64,000 bases of DNA from assembly GCA_002964805.2 (NCBI GenBank), contig PUDQ02000016.1:620001-684000 (forward strand). The letters run 5' to 3'. Positions 35,285 to 47,567 of the stretch are shown in pieces. The stretch's first letter is position 1. Every line of letters begins with the position of its first letter. Source of the stretch: Trametes villosa (taxonomy: Eukaryota > Basidiomycota > Agaricomycetes > Polyporales > Polyporaceae). A program made the translations under genes and the position numbers. Under the pieces are notes generated by a model. It searched no databases. It was not told the origin of the DNA and saw nothing but the letters and a program-made list of their open reading frames with translations.

Positions 35285-37522
35285 CTAACTCGAAGTATGA
35301 ATAGCCGGCTTGTTGAGGGAGTCGTCGCGACCGCCGTGCTAAAGTCAGGGAAAGAATGTGTCAGAGCGATGCACACGAGGAAAGCAGTCGGAAGAGTACT
35401 GACATCTGTCTGGGATCTCCCTTGAGGCGGATAACCTTCTCTTTCAGCTCGAGCGCAATGCCTGGCATAGTCTTCTTGATGCCATCGTTGCCATAGTCGT
35501 GAGTCTCCCTGAGTGTGTCTACCATGTTCAAGACGTCAGGGACCCTCCTAACGTCGATGCACCGCAGCAGGTCGTCCGAGACAGTAGCACCGGCGAGGAG
35601 CATCATGACGTTACAGAGGACATCGGCGTTGGTACCCTGCGGGAAGTGCCGCCCCTGATCTCCCCTGAATTCTTTCAGCAGAGTGGAAGCCAGCTGTGCG
35701 AGAACATCCCCTGTGTAGGTGCGAACGGTCTCCAAGAGGTTCGGATCGTCTCCAGATGCCTCCAGAATTTTGTTGGCACATCGCAGAAAGGTATAGGTAT
35801 GCCTGAGGTGCGTGGCGAGGCCGTCAACGGGGATGCGCGTCTCCGTGAAGCGGACCTCCTGATATGATCCGAGCATAGCTTATAGGTGGGTCATTTAGTA
35901 CATAAGGTAAGGGCAAGACGTGGGTGCAAACTCACCTCGTAGGAAAACCTTATCCTTGCCGACCTTTAGCTTCCTTGCAAAGTCGAGCAGGGAACTCCTC
36001 CCGTCCGCAACCCATTCTTCATTCAGGAAGGAGAGTCGCCGGCGGCAGCTTGGCACCCACAGCTCTCGTGAAATAGCGTCGATAGCTGACAGCGCCCATT
36101 CCACGTCCGCGGCCTTCATGTCGGGCGACCAGCGTCCTCTGCGGTAGTAGATGTTCAAGGCGTACTCCGCTTCATCTGAGAGAACTGTTCTATCCGAGTC
36201 GAGTAGTACGCACAGGATGACCTGGAGCCACAGTAGCCTCTGATGGTTAGCCCTTCCTGGGAAGGGTTCAGCTGACGGACCGAAATACGTGCTTGCATAC
36301 GCGTGAAACTTGCGGAAGTAGTTGACAACCTCATGCTCCTTGAAGTCCAGGATACAGACGGTTGCCAAGGAGAGGGCGTTTTCGCCCAAGGTCAAGCTGT
36401 AACCCTCGAGCAGAATCTGCTGGTTTAAAACGGCCGCGTACGAATGGGATGAGCCTACGAATAGCCGCTCTAAATCCTGCTGACTCCAATGCGACCGCCG
36501 GTATCCTTTGGTGCAGTAGTCGCCGAGTAGCCTCAGAAATGTGTGAAGTGCGCGGGCTTGAGGAGTGACATAAGCGCAGCCCCTCATGAATAGCGGGAGG
36601 AGGGTAGTGGCGCCGACGAATGTACCTAAGAGGCCTACGAGAACAGAGGAGATGGCTGCGATGGTACTGTGAAGGGTCCATAGGAGGACGAGGAGACCAG
36701 TGAGGAAGAGTGCGAGGGCAAGCTGCAGCAACACCGGGATGATGCCGACGATGTCCTCGACATGCCATTCCCTGAAGTTGTACAAGCGAACCTGGCGTAG
36801 GCGGGCGGCGGGGAGGGTAGTTCCCAGGATGCCGCTCTTGTACTCATTCAACCATTGCTTGGCCATGATGCCGATGGTGGCGGCGGCGAGGCTGAGGATG
36901 AGTCCCGAGAACCAGAGGCCGTTGAGCCAGATGGCCCAGCGCGGAACCGCCACGGATGTGTCAGAATTGGCGGCATGAAGAGTACCCGGCTGTTGGGTAG
37001 AGTTGACGAAGGGGTGGTGGATGGAAAAGGAAGCGAGTTGGGAGGAGATCTGCTGTAGAATCGTGATGGAGGGGTCTGGCGGGGTGGGAGTGAGGAGGAC
37101 GTATGTCTGCACGTTGAACGTCGTGAGGATGGCTGAGAATAGACCCGCCTTGCATTTCTCGGTTAGCAACTAGTAACTGACTCATTGGGCGCGCCCACGA
37201 CACGCACAAATACGAGGTAGGTGTCGATCTCCTCTTTCCATCGTTGAATCATCTCATCGCTGTACGTCTGCACCATGCTTGCAGCCCCTGACCAGGCTTG
37301 ATCTTTCTCCTCTTGAGTGTGCACGTTGCCCCGATTCTCATTCACGCGCTGCAGAATCACATTCAAGTGTTAGCGAGCAGCCAACTCTGGGATGGCGGGA
37401 CATACCTTCAGATCATACACCTCCGGGTTCTCTGGGCGCACGAGTGGCTGTTGCACATCTCCAGAGTGATTTGATGAATGGTCGGCGGCCTGCTGGTTTG
37501 TTTCGTGCGACGCGTCGGACAT
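35285..37522 (-). CDS. DUF6535-family membrane protein
   Basis: Exons 37522-37406, 37348-37208, 37148-35936 and 35878 onward, with introns of 57-59 bp that keep the frame. The protein starts MSDASHETNQQ. Exon 2 has DEMIQRWKEEIDTYLVF; exon 3 begins AGLFSAILTTF. Both are hallmarks of the Agaricomycete DUF6535 domain. Three or four membrane segments follow: LWFSGLILSLAAATIGIMA before KQWLNEY, VGIIPVLLQLALALFLTGLL, and a hydrophobic stretch to TTLLPLF. The long C-terminal half is soluble and helical. The end is uncertain: the open frame stops at 35361, or a last intron (acceptor CCTGACTTTAG) leads to a stop at 35285. Function of the family is unknown; it is lineage-expanded. Confidence 0.85.
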
Positions 37523-40500
37523 AGGCGAGCCAAGAGATGGTGTACAGGATACTTGGATGAAGAGCTAGTGGAGTGGTGGCAGAGCAGTGATCGTTCCACG
37601 GGTCACTGAGCCGCTAACTAAAGAGGCTGCAACGCGTAGGGCGCGTGCCCTGCAATAGCGTGCCTTCGCATCCTCGCGATGCCAGACGTCAAGTAGAGTT
37701 TCGTCCACCCGCAGGCGGCGTAATTACCACGGCAAACTCATAGCGCTCGGCGCAGGGCTTGAGTTGGCAAAACGCGTCCCCGACGAGGCGGGTGCCCCAG
37801 CCCCGGGCTCATAATCGGAGCCGAGTTGCCGCGCATCTACTTTCGATAGAAATTCAAAAGCCATCCCGGTTTCACTGCGCAGGCTCCGCGCCATGCCCGC
37901 ATACATCCCCTGCCCCCAACAGGAACGCTAGGTTCGGGTAGGGGGCAGGCGTCGACGGAGAGTGACTCCAAACCGGTAGGTACGTGCAGAACGTGTCAGA
38001 TCATATGAAAGAAGAGACAAATGCGACAGGGCCGAGGTATAGAGGCAGCCTTATAGAGAAAGGGGCTATCCGGCCGCGTAAACCTCTGACCCACGTACAC
38101 GTACGCAAAACGAACGCGCTGAGCGTAGGTAATGGTCCGGCCGTGGGCCTCATGGCAATAACACCGCTGAGGAGCGTAGCCTCATGCCGGGGTATGCCCA
38201 AGTACTGTTCTCCACGTCCCCAATTGCACCTGTACCCCGCCACCCGTCCTCTCGCTCAAGAGAACGCCTTCCCATCTGTAACGCTATGCCAACTTCTAAA
38301 CCAGAGCGACGGCGGTGTCGGGCGGCACATCGGAACGTTGAGCTCCTCGAGAGCATCCCCAACTGTCCCTCACAGCGCATCGTACTCTAGTTATGCCACA
38401 TTGGCTGTAGTAGAAGCAACGGATCATGCTGGTGTCGCGTTGACGTGATCGCGGCACACGTGATGAGTGCAATCTATCCCGGACGGGCAGGAAAACGTAT
38501 GGCACGATCCCTCAGTGAGGAGGCGCATGGGAGATAGAGGGCAGGAGTAATACATGCGCGTGTACTCGAGGCTCTATCGATGATGTGAGACGGGCTTCTA
38601 CGCGAACTTGGAATACGAACACACTCTTGGTGCATCATTCGGCGCTTCGGCGGCCACCACAGGTTCTCGTATACCGAACGAAAATGGACTGAAGGATGCA
38701 CGTACCGATGGTCATTCACGGTACTCCGGCCTGCAGCGCGGGAAACCCGCCCACACGGATATCATCACGGGCATGGTGATCGTGTCAATCCTCGAAGGTA
38801 CACGCGCCCGGCAGCACTTTTGGCGGCGCTCATTAGGGTTCTGCGGGCGTGGACGAATATGAACGTTGGTCCTGGAGGAGACGCAGCGTTACTTGCCGGA
38901 AGAGTGAGTGCGGGCATCGGCATTTCCCTCCTTGAGATCCTGCATGCGTATATCGGTGTCAGATGTGGATAAGGGAGGGATTTCAGCGCTCACGACGCCC
39001 GTACGCACCGGACTGTGCAGCGGCAAGTTTGGCCTCTGTTGTTCCGGGCTCGGGGCTGCCGTCGTGTTTAACGAGCCAAGTTGCAGATCCTTCGCAAGGC
39101 TTAAGCGGATTTTTACAACAGCGAGATCGCGGATGTTCTCGAGCGACGCATAGTACACGACTGTTGCGACCTGAGAGGTCGAATGCGTCCAGAGGGACAG
39201 TCAAGAGACCTACAGCAATAAGGAGAGCAGTCTCAGTCAGCCTCTGGCTATTGTAGAATGAATAACTCAACGGTCGTGTCTATGGCGCCGGGGTCCAAAA
39301 ATATCCTAGGAGAGGTGGGAAATGTTGCGGATTGCGCGGAGCTTACTTCTGCTACGCACTGCTGATTGCATGTCGCGTGGACAAGTCCCGCCAATATCAG
39401 CAGCAACCTCGCACCATGCCATAGCCAGGCTAACGGGCACTGTGAACTGACGGACTCGAGAGGCTGATTGCGACGAGGCAATGCTGTACAGCAACGACTG
39501 GAGGTTAACAGCCTGCGGCTGGACTAAGCGACTCGCAGGCGCCAGGACTCACTATCTTGGAGTCAAGTCGTGGTGAGGTTGCTTGGCAATATAAGACTAT
39601 TCTGTAGGGCTGGGCATGGAGTTGTAGACCATTCGTGTGCAAGAGATGTCGATGAGGCTGAAGCGGAAGAGGCATGTCTGTCAAGCGCTGGACGTCGGAG
39701 ATCTCTCTCGCGTCATCGGTACGTTTAGCGCTAACGCTGCCTGCTCCTGGCATCCGCCCTCATGCTCTCGCTAGCTCACTCGACGTCTATGGCGGCCATG
39801 GTACTCTTTCCGTGCAGCGCTCAAGGCTTCAACTCTCTCAATCCTGCTCACTGTGCTGCTTCCTCTGATACTGGGTCTAGCTGAGATGTCCTCGAGACTG
39901 CAGCTCTCGCTCCGGCCTGGGTCGACTCGGACGACCGCACTCCCGAGTCCCGGGGACACGAGAGGGACATTTGACGGTTGATGTTCTGAGCATGGAGGAG
40001 GGCTATACGTCGTGAGATCTACGTACGTGGTGCGTGGTTGTCGAGAGTGGTTTTGCTCGGTTACTACTGCATCTCGACCCACCATGATCCGTGCTGTCCC
40101 ATTGTGCTACGCCCCTACGATCCTTGTCCATATGAATCCCCTTGGCTCTGATTTTGTGCGCACCATGTCCTTAAGCCCTATTTCTAACGCATGTCCTCCA
40201 CAGTTGCATACTCCCCTGCGCACAAGTCCTGAAACAAGACGCTCAGCCATTCGCTGGGCAGTACTCGATTTCGGTACCGACACCATGCAAAATCAGCAGA
40301 AACTACCCTCGACGTAGTATCTGGCTGTTAGCACCCCTCACACCCACGTCGTCTGCTCGGTCCCTGTTCACCTTCTCGTCCACTCCCCGTACACTTGAAC
40401 TAGCTCTCCACCGGCGCCTTCCCCCACGAGTAGTCGGTCGGCCGCCAAACCGCTGGATGTCACCTGCTGTTACACACCAATCCGTGGCAGGACGTGGCAA

Positions 40501-43500
40501 ATTGAAGGGAATACCGCCGTTTTTGAGTCTCAAGTGGGCATTTTCGAGCGCGGCGTTCGCATACAGGGTATCGCTAGGTGAGCGTCCGCCATCCTGCTGC
40601 GTTCGCCTTGAGATCTCCTCTAGCCCATGCATGTGCTCGATTGCGGGTTGCCTGGGCGCATGTGCTCCCGCAGATTCGCTCCATGCCCTGCTACCTAGTA
40701 AGTCTCCGAGCTCGGCAAATCCGGTGATATCGTAGCCTACCCTGACAGCAGCTCACTACAGTGAGCATCCAGAGCCGTTTGGAAGTGTTACCTGCAAGGA
40801 CTCCTTCAGGGCGTTCGTTTGTAAAGACGGCTCTAGCACACATATTACCTGGGATTGTCCTCCCGTTCTACTTCCCCAATACACCGTCCATTGTCGCAAT
40901 CCCGTCGTTTTGACGCTGTGCCTCCACAAGATCTCACTCTCTTTGAAACAGGGCTAGTGATGCATACCCGACCAGTGTCTTATACAGGTCAGCCTATTCT
41001 TCCTCTCCCCGCAGAAGCAACATACCTGACGGGCCATGCTACCGTCCCGCCTGGCGAGCGCGCCGCTATTACATCGCATTCCCATCTGGAACTACGCCGA
41101 CGCCGGCCTGCGAGTGCTCTGCCCCTTGGAACCGCGACACACAGCAGCGTTGAGGACCCATGCACGCTGTGTACTCCTCAAGTTCGGCCTCTACGCCACG
41201 TGCACGACGCGCTTACGGTTGGCACGACTCCGCCAGATATCCGCCGCAGGACTGGGACGGCCATCTGCGCTGGCTTCCCTGATACGGCGACAACGTCTTG
41301 AGCCACGCGTGCTGCGAAGCATCATCCCGTCTGCACCCTCCACCTCACCCGCTGTGTAGATGCTATACGGCTTGCATTCCTGCCGCGCCGCGTAAGGACT
41401 AGCACCCCTCGCCCTCCTCGCGCTCGCTAACCCCGGCCTAATACAGGCTCGACGCGCAAGCACCCACACACACGCGTGCTGATTGTGTGCCGGACGGTTG
41501 CGCGCCGGGCGTTGGCAGTCCTGTGCCTCAATCCGCTTCGCCACGTTCCTCGCCACGTCGAACTACGCAACAACATCTCCCGTCGGGCGACGCCGTAGCA
41601 GGCCCGACGGCGCTCCTCCTGTCGATAGAACCCCTAGCGAGTAGGCTTAGGATAGCAAATTGCTGGACTTGAGGGTACAGATTGTATAGTTGACAAGACA
41701 ATGTACATTCATCGCATGCGCTTATAATACATATATCTCATGAATCGGACAACCCAGCGCGGGCCTGATGCTAATGGACGTTATGCACTGTCGCCCAGGA
41801 GATCCTGACAACACACGCCGGTTGCGAACAGGCGTGGAATCCTGGGCGAGGCGAACCGATGCCCTCGTCGCTAAGGCGTGATGTGCAATAGTCGTGTGCA
41901 TCGCAGCGGAGAGCTGGGTATAGTACTCCTTTCTGATGGGTAGGGTAGAGGGTTGCGTACGACGTCGTCGGGAGATCCACAAAGGGAAGCTTAGCGAGAC
42001 GCAGGTGGAGAGGAGGGAGTGCGGGAAAGTATAGCATATGAGTGAGATGAGCGAGCGGCATTAAGGGCGCACTATCGGGAATTGGCACGCGGCAGGACGG
42101 TATGATGCTTGAAAGCTTGACGCCGTCGATAGGAGCAGCGGATGAAGAGTACCTGGACACAATCCAGAGTCAGCTTAATCTGATGCGGCAGGCAACGGGT
42201 TGAAACCTCACCGTCAGCGACGACGGCCGTAGCTGGGATGTCCCGAGCATCCCTTCAGCACGCACGCATCAGTCTCAACGCTCACCGCGAACGCGATGGC
42301 GGCATGGACGCCGGAACAGGGCGCGCCGCTGTTTCTCTTCAGGCTTCGGCGGACGATGCACGAAGTCCGACAATCTGCAGGTACGGCTAGGTTCGTCAGG
42401 CGTCACCCTCGTAGATAGTCTGCTCGAAACGTACGTATCGAATTCCGGAAAGACCTTCAGCGCGGAAGACGTTTGCCTCGAGCTTGTGTACGACCCTGCG
42501 CACTTCCACAGCGCGGCATCTGTCGACACGTCTAGCGGCGGTCATGATCTATCTCGCGTGGCGCGCGATGATTTCGAAGCTTCGGAGAACTGAAGTGGAG
42601 GACGCGGCGGGAGCCGACAGCAAGCGGGCGGTCAGCCGACGAGTGGGTCGCGGGCTTCATCAGAGGCGGGAGCATGAGAGGCGGTTTGCGACACCGTAGA
42701 TGGGCGATGGACACGACTAAGTCGAACTGGAAGGCCCATCAACAGACCCGCTGCACGGCGAACCTTCCCTGGATGTTTGAGAGAGTGAATCAGAGCACAG
42801 CCAAACGTAGTCTTGCGAGCTTTACGACTCACCAAGCATACTAAACGAGTATCACTAGGCCCAGGGAGGCGAGCCTCTGGGGATGTCTCCAGGAGGCGCT
42901 CCGCGGATGGCCGTCTCCGTCACTTGCGGCAAGTATACACGCAATGGGGCCGATGGATAAATCCGTGTGTAAAATGTGCTCCATGGGATTAGGCATACGA
43001 GCTTACCGGCGGAACCTCATGGCAGGTAGCAGATGCCGTTTTTGGCGCAGCCGCTGCTGCACTCCCGGCAGGTCTGGCACCGGATCGACAACGTGGGTCG
43101 TAGCCAATTCGATAGGCCGTTTGACCGATATCTGCCGTTGATCAATGTGTCTGCTTGTGAGGCTGGGATGGGAATATGAGGAGAGTAAGCACCGGGAATA
43201 TCTGAACAGCAATGTGCAAACCACGGTCCCTGTAACTCGGAAGCAGACTGAGAGGAATTCACTCACCGTACGATGACCGATACGGTCAACAAGTCCTCAA
43301 TCTCCGTCTCGCCGGCGCCGGGTACACCGTGTAGCCTCGTGTTCTTGGGAGCGGCATTAGAGAGCGTCTTTGGGTGGAGGGATTGACATTCGGTGTGAAT
43401 GGCGCGGCGGGGATGACGACTGGAAGAGACTGGAACGGCAGACTGACAGCAGACTGACAGCACGGCGCTCCCATGACCTGCACAGAGTGAGTAGCTTTCC

Positions 43501-43777
43501 CAAGCGTGTCGCATATTGTTGAGCAAGACGAATCCTAGAGAGAGCGAGCGACGAACGCAGGGAGAAGACGCGCAACGAGGACGACGACCATCGATCGCAG
43601 CCGCAGACTCGGCCACGCCGGCGCGGGAGAAGCGCGGTCACGTGGCCGCGTTGTCAGGTTCTTGCCACCTTACTTGTTGGGTGTGGGCGGTTCCCGCGAG
43701 TCCGATTCCACGAGCTTGTTCCTGTTCCAAATACTGAGCATACAAAGCATGTGTTACTTCTATCACTAAACTATCGC
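37523..43777. other. Gene-poor stretch
   Basis: No complete gene assembled. The strongest coding-like signal is minus-strand 39270-38889 (see separate entry). 40.85-41.65 kb is pyrimidine-rich on the plus strand, like the repeats at 13 and 33 kb. A minus-strand ORF at 42529-42275 (KVFPEFDTYVSSRLSTRV) has ordinary composition but no partner exon. The rest shows nothing I can support. Confidence 0.4.
38889..39270 (-). pseudogene. Fragment of a membrane-protein gene, possibly DUF6533/6534-like
   Basis: Two overlapping minus-strand frames read RLTETALLIAVGLLTVPLDAF and then, after a plausible splice, YYASLENIRDLAVVKIRLSL followed by a polar C-terminal tail ending SSGK at 38889. A last membrane helix followed by a short cytoplasmic tail resembles the end of seven-helix Agaricomycete proteins, but upstream exons are not intact. 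The family assignment is a guess. Confidence 0.3.
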
Positions 43778-44453
43778 TCAACCCATCGGTTCGCAGCGCC
43801 GCCATTCCTCGAGTACAGTATCGGTGAGTAAGAGCTCGAGGCGCAACGCAAACCATTGCGCGTATTCGTCCCAAATGTGTCGATAGAAATCAGGCCGCCG
43901 GTCTCGAATCCAGGTGTCCACCGTCCCGCATACCATGACCATCGGCGCCCCGCTCGTAGAGTCCGGATCTTCTGCAAACGCAGCAGTGAACGTCATCTCG
44001 ACCTAAGGTGGGGATTGTGAGCCGGTCACGACTCACGCGCATACAGATACCGTGTACTCACAGTGCCGCTGCGGAAGTGAAGGGCAGGTAGATTTACTTC
44101 GGCGTTGAGTAAGGGACGCGCGAAACTGTGCTCCCAGGTAGCTTCTACCATGTTCGCAATCAACCACCACGGCCGCCTTCGCCTGATACTCTCGACGGTA
44201 TACAACTCGTCTATGCATGCAGCATCAACCCTAACCGCCGCCAACCTCCAGTTTCGTACTCCCATTTTGACTGTTACAACAAGCTCGACCTAGGGTGCAG
44301 TGGTCTTGAACCCCAGAACACGAACGGGCGCAATATGGAGAGCAAGCTTACCACTTCATCGCCAAACGTGTAAGGGTTGCTGTTAGACCGGGCAGGATTG
44401 ACTAGGGGCGAAGGAGGTGGGGATGGGTATAGAACCCCGTAAGGGTCGGCCAT
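43778..44453 (-). CDS. Unknown protein, 184 residues
   Basis: Three exons (44453-44352, 44289-44062, 44002-43778) with introns of 62 and 59 bp, all GT-AG, keep one frame of 185 codons including the stop. The protein starts MADPYGVLYPSPPPSP and has a Pro-rich N-terminus. It continues with VVELVVTVKMGVRNWRLAAV, a Trp-rich RRPWWLIANMVEATWEH, and ends WRRCEPMG. No signal peptide or known motif. It sits in the same orientation as two further unknown genes upstream and may form part of a local cluster. Splice phases make it a real gene; the function is not recognised. Confidence 0.65.
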
Positions 44454-44693
44454 CTCCCGGTTTTACAGCAGTGTGTGAGGGCGAAAGCACCGGGCAGGTG
44501 AGGTTGTAAAGCAGAGCCTCGGAGGAGCGTCCGAGGATGGCGCGGCGGCACAGTGCCAGGAAGCAGCACGGAAAATTATTTTCTCCCTGTCTGAGTCATG
44601 TAACCTCCCGGTGCGTCTCCAGTTCTGTGTCTTGCCTCTGCTGCGCTACGGACATAGGACAAGTACATCGCTAAGGCTAATTCGAGTTCCCTA

Positions 44694-45236
44694 CTAACAC
44701 TCATCCCATGGGCGCCCCGCCTCGTCTTTCATTTTCTGGATCATCCTGCATACAGTCGTTTGCGTCATATAACTTTCATCAAACGGTATCAGAACGTACT
44801 CTAGAATGAGTGTTGTCGCGATTGCGCGGTCCCCCTGACGCAGGTTGATATATCCATTGTAGGTCTTGGAACGCCTGACCGCTATGACCTCGCCTCGCCA
44901 CGCCGGCCCCTCGGGCAGTCCAAGAAGGGCCTCATTCGGCCCTCCGGTGCTGGAATTCGTAGTATAGAAGATGTCAAACGTGACGCGTCCGGTGTTATCC
45001 GTCTCGCGTTTGCTGTCGATATGCCCGACCACCGAAAAGATGTTGTCGAAACGGGGGATGTCAAATCCATCGTCGATGTCGAAACGCTCGATTGGAATCG
45101 AGTACACATGCCCTTCTCCCCACTTTGGTAAGCGGTAGGCAGTGACTGACCGCATCTAGAGCCGGCAGGGGATCGAGTCAGACAGTGAAGGCGCTAGGAG
45201 GAACAGAACCAAGTTGCCCCCTACCGATGTGGCCAT
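44694..45236 (-). CDS. Unknown protein, about 157 residues
   Basis: The main exon (45155-44694) reads MRSVTAYRLPKWGEGHVYSI then IERFDIDDGFDIPRFDNIFS and ends GRPWDEC. A tiny first exon encoding MATS (45236-45225) followed by a 69-bp GT-AG intron would provide a better start (context CCGCCATGG) and splices in phase. The alternative is a start at 45155. The middle looks beta-rich (VTFDIFYTTNSS, WRGEVIAVRRS). No family recognised. It lies about 290 bp downstream of the split host gene. Confidence 0.6.
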
Positions 45237-45522
45237 GGCGGATGAGTGTGGCGGACGACGAGAACTTCCGACCCTCAAGTCCAGATGTTCCGCCGCCACC
45301 CGCCGCGGCTCTTGAATGAGTCATGCTGCTTCCAGACGATTAAATTTGTGGCGGCTAGGATAATCTGACACTCAGGCTGCAGACTCTTGACGCTCCTCGA
45401 CAATCGCAGACAGTTCAATGTCCCGCTATATTCATACTTTGTGGACAGAAGTTCAGAGCATACATGGCATCTCTACACATTGGCGCAGAGCTAACACTTT
45501 TTGTAAGATACAGGGCCCAAGT

Positions 45523-46242
45523 CTACAGGACGGTATCTCCGGCATGGTCGCTCTCTTCATCAGAGACCGGCTCTTCCTCTACCCCACGCAGCAGCCTACA
45601 GACACTCACGATATTGAACGACGTACACCACTTATCCCATGCCGATTTGTTGTACACCGCCTTCCCATCGTCGCCTACGCGGAACCTCGCGATGTTCGTC
45701 TCGACCAAGACAAGATCTTTGCGGCCAAGGTCTTTAGACTGCAGCGTCGGCATGAGAGACTTCGCAGCGTAGCCCCCCGAGGCATCGTACGTGTGCTTGA
45801 AGTGATAAGCCTAAGACGAGGTCAGCCAGACAACGCGGGCGAAACAGTAAGCCTGTACTTACGACACGGTCGTTCGAGTTCCTTCCGTGCATAGTCTGCT
45901 TGCGGCCTGCGCTGATGAGGTCTTTGTACTTGTCGTCCCACGGTAGAGTACCTACATCATGATCAGCATAACAAAGGACGCTGTAGCCACGGCAATACTC
46001 ACCTTTCCACGTGCTGTACTTCGATAGGATGTTGCGCGACTGGGACAGATCGCTCTGCTGCACCGGCCGCAGGTAGATCGTCACGAACTTCTTCGGAAGG
46101 TCGCCCTTCTCGACGAAGTAAGCCTGATCAACCTCGCCGACCAACACGACCAAGAGCGGCTTCCCCTTGAGGCACAGAAGGTGGTCGTCCTTGTCCCACT
46201 TAGCTCCCCAGCGGAGTCCGGCGGGGACGTGCGCTATGCCGT
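45523..46242 (-). pseudogene. Split host gene, 3' part
   Basis: Continues the gene that starts at 61059, after the retrotransposon. Reading leftward from the insertion: a long exon (YGIAHVPAGLRWGAKWDKDD ... KYSTWKG), an intron with GTGAGTATT donor near 46,003, an exon TLPWDDKYKDLISAG ... RNSNDRV, an intron with GTAAGTACA donor and GTCTTAG acceptor, and a last exon (AYHFKHTYDASGGYAAKSL, then DLVLVETNIARFRVGDDG) ending SDHAGDTVL at 45523. All splice sites are canonical and no stop was seen, so the only lesion is the insertion. Family not recognised. Confidence 0.75.
46239..46242 (+). repeat. Left 4-bp target-site duplication of the Gypsy element
   Basis: CCGT, repeated at 59999-60002 directly after the 3' LTR. 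Removing the element and one copy rejoins the host reading frame. Confidence 0.85.
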
Positions 46243-47001
46243 TGATGCGCACGGTGCCACGCTGACCCCAGGATCTTTCGCCAGGCCTCTACGCTCGGCG
46301 CACCGCGCGTTATGCACGCGCTCGCGGAAGTGCGCGCGTCCCTCCCTTCAGGTATCCGCAAGGGCGCGGTGGCTCCGTTCGCGACGGGCCCGGAGGCTTC
46401 GCGCGCGTTGAGCGGGACTATCGGCCGAGCGGGCGGAGCGCGAGTCATCGCCAAGGTCGGGCGCAGCACGCGGGCAGCCTTATCGGGCGCGACCGCCAAT
46501 CGTAGGGCGGGCATTCGCGAGCGCGCGTGGACTCGCGCGCGGCGGGGCCGCTGTCCTCGCGATTCACGGCGCGGGCCCCCGAAGGTGTTCTGGATCCTTT
46601 CGCTGGCCTAGGCTTTGGTAGCACGATCCGGCCATGTACCTACGCGCCTCGGGCGCCAGAGAACTCAGATTCCTTTCCCCCTCACCCTCAGGAGCTCAAT
46701 TGCGTCTGCGTCCCCTCTGCGAATAGCGTCCTGCGTTGCGTTGCGTTGCATTGCGAACTGCGCCCCTGCGTCTTCCCTAGCGTTTCCGCTTGCGCTCCCG
46801 CTGCGAAGCCTACCCGCCAGCGCTCCGCGTACGCGTTGCGATCCGCGCGAGACTTGCCAGCGCATCGCGCTTTCGCCGCAAGGGCACCCCGACTCGAACC
46901 TCCCTTCTCCTCCGCTTCGCGCTTAGCTTCCCTACAGGCCTCGTCCTCCGAAGGCCCTCGGCCTGTCTCTGGTTGTCCCTAGGGGATAGTTGAGTGCATC
47001 A
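46243..47001 (+). repeat. 5' LTR
   Basis: 759 bp, starts TGATGCGCACGG and ends GAGTGCATCA; the terminal 6 bp are inverted repeats of each other. Identical to 59240-59998 except for one C/T difference seen. The 3' half has a short TTGCG tandem run (TTGCGTTGCGTTGCATTGCG). Confidence 0.96.
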
Positions 47002-47004
47002 TTC

Positions 47005-47022
47005 TGGTGACCACCGCAGGGG
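47005..47022 (+). other. Candidate primer-binding site
   Basis: Starts TGGTGACCACC three bases after the 5' LTR. TGG would pair with the CCA end of a tRNA. I cannot name the tRNA from memory, so this remains a positional call. Confidence 0.4.
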
Positions 47023-47567
47023 GGTGGAGTTAGAACTTCACAGTCGGCTTCCTCCTTCGACGGCAACAGCGCCGTCCCCGTCGCGATTACGCGAAAGACT
47101 CGCTCCCGCTCGCGACAGGCTTCCCTCTCAGAGGAGCTCCTCTTCACTAGCTTCAAGCAGGCCGTCTCGCGACTCCGCAACAGGCTCGACCTCGAGCAGA
47201 CGCAGGCGATCCTTGAACCCATTCACGCTATCCTCGAAAAGGGAGCAGCAGTACTCGCTCGCGACCCCGACGCGACCGCGTGGATCCGCGACACTGCGCT
47301 TCAAGTCATCGAATCCGCTGTCGAACCCCGTCAGACCGAAGAGCTCGACGACCTCTCCATCCTCGACGACTCGGCAATCTTCCAGACTCCAGCAGCGAGT
47401 CCGAACTGCGCCGTACCGAGCTCTCTCCCATCGACCAGTCCGCCTCCGACGAACAGGCCTCGCAACCGCGTTCTGAAACACCGTCGTCGCCAAGCGTACC
47501 GTCTATCAGCCCTCCATCTCCGACTCTGTCGTCTCGCTCGCGCTCGCCCTCGACACCTAGCGCCAAC

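Noticed and set aside
46312..46993. Plus-strand ORFs inside the LTR (99, 151 and 103 residues), repeated in the 3' LTR
   Set aside because: Identical in both LTRs because the LTRs are copies; Arg/Ala/Pro-skewed overlapping frames with no recognised motif.
47280..47567. GTG at 47280 as the start of Gag
   Set aside because: Fungal genes start at ATG; the first in-frame ATG at 47568 has good context and precedes the conserved region.
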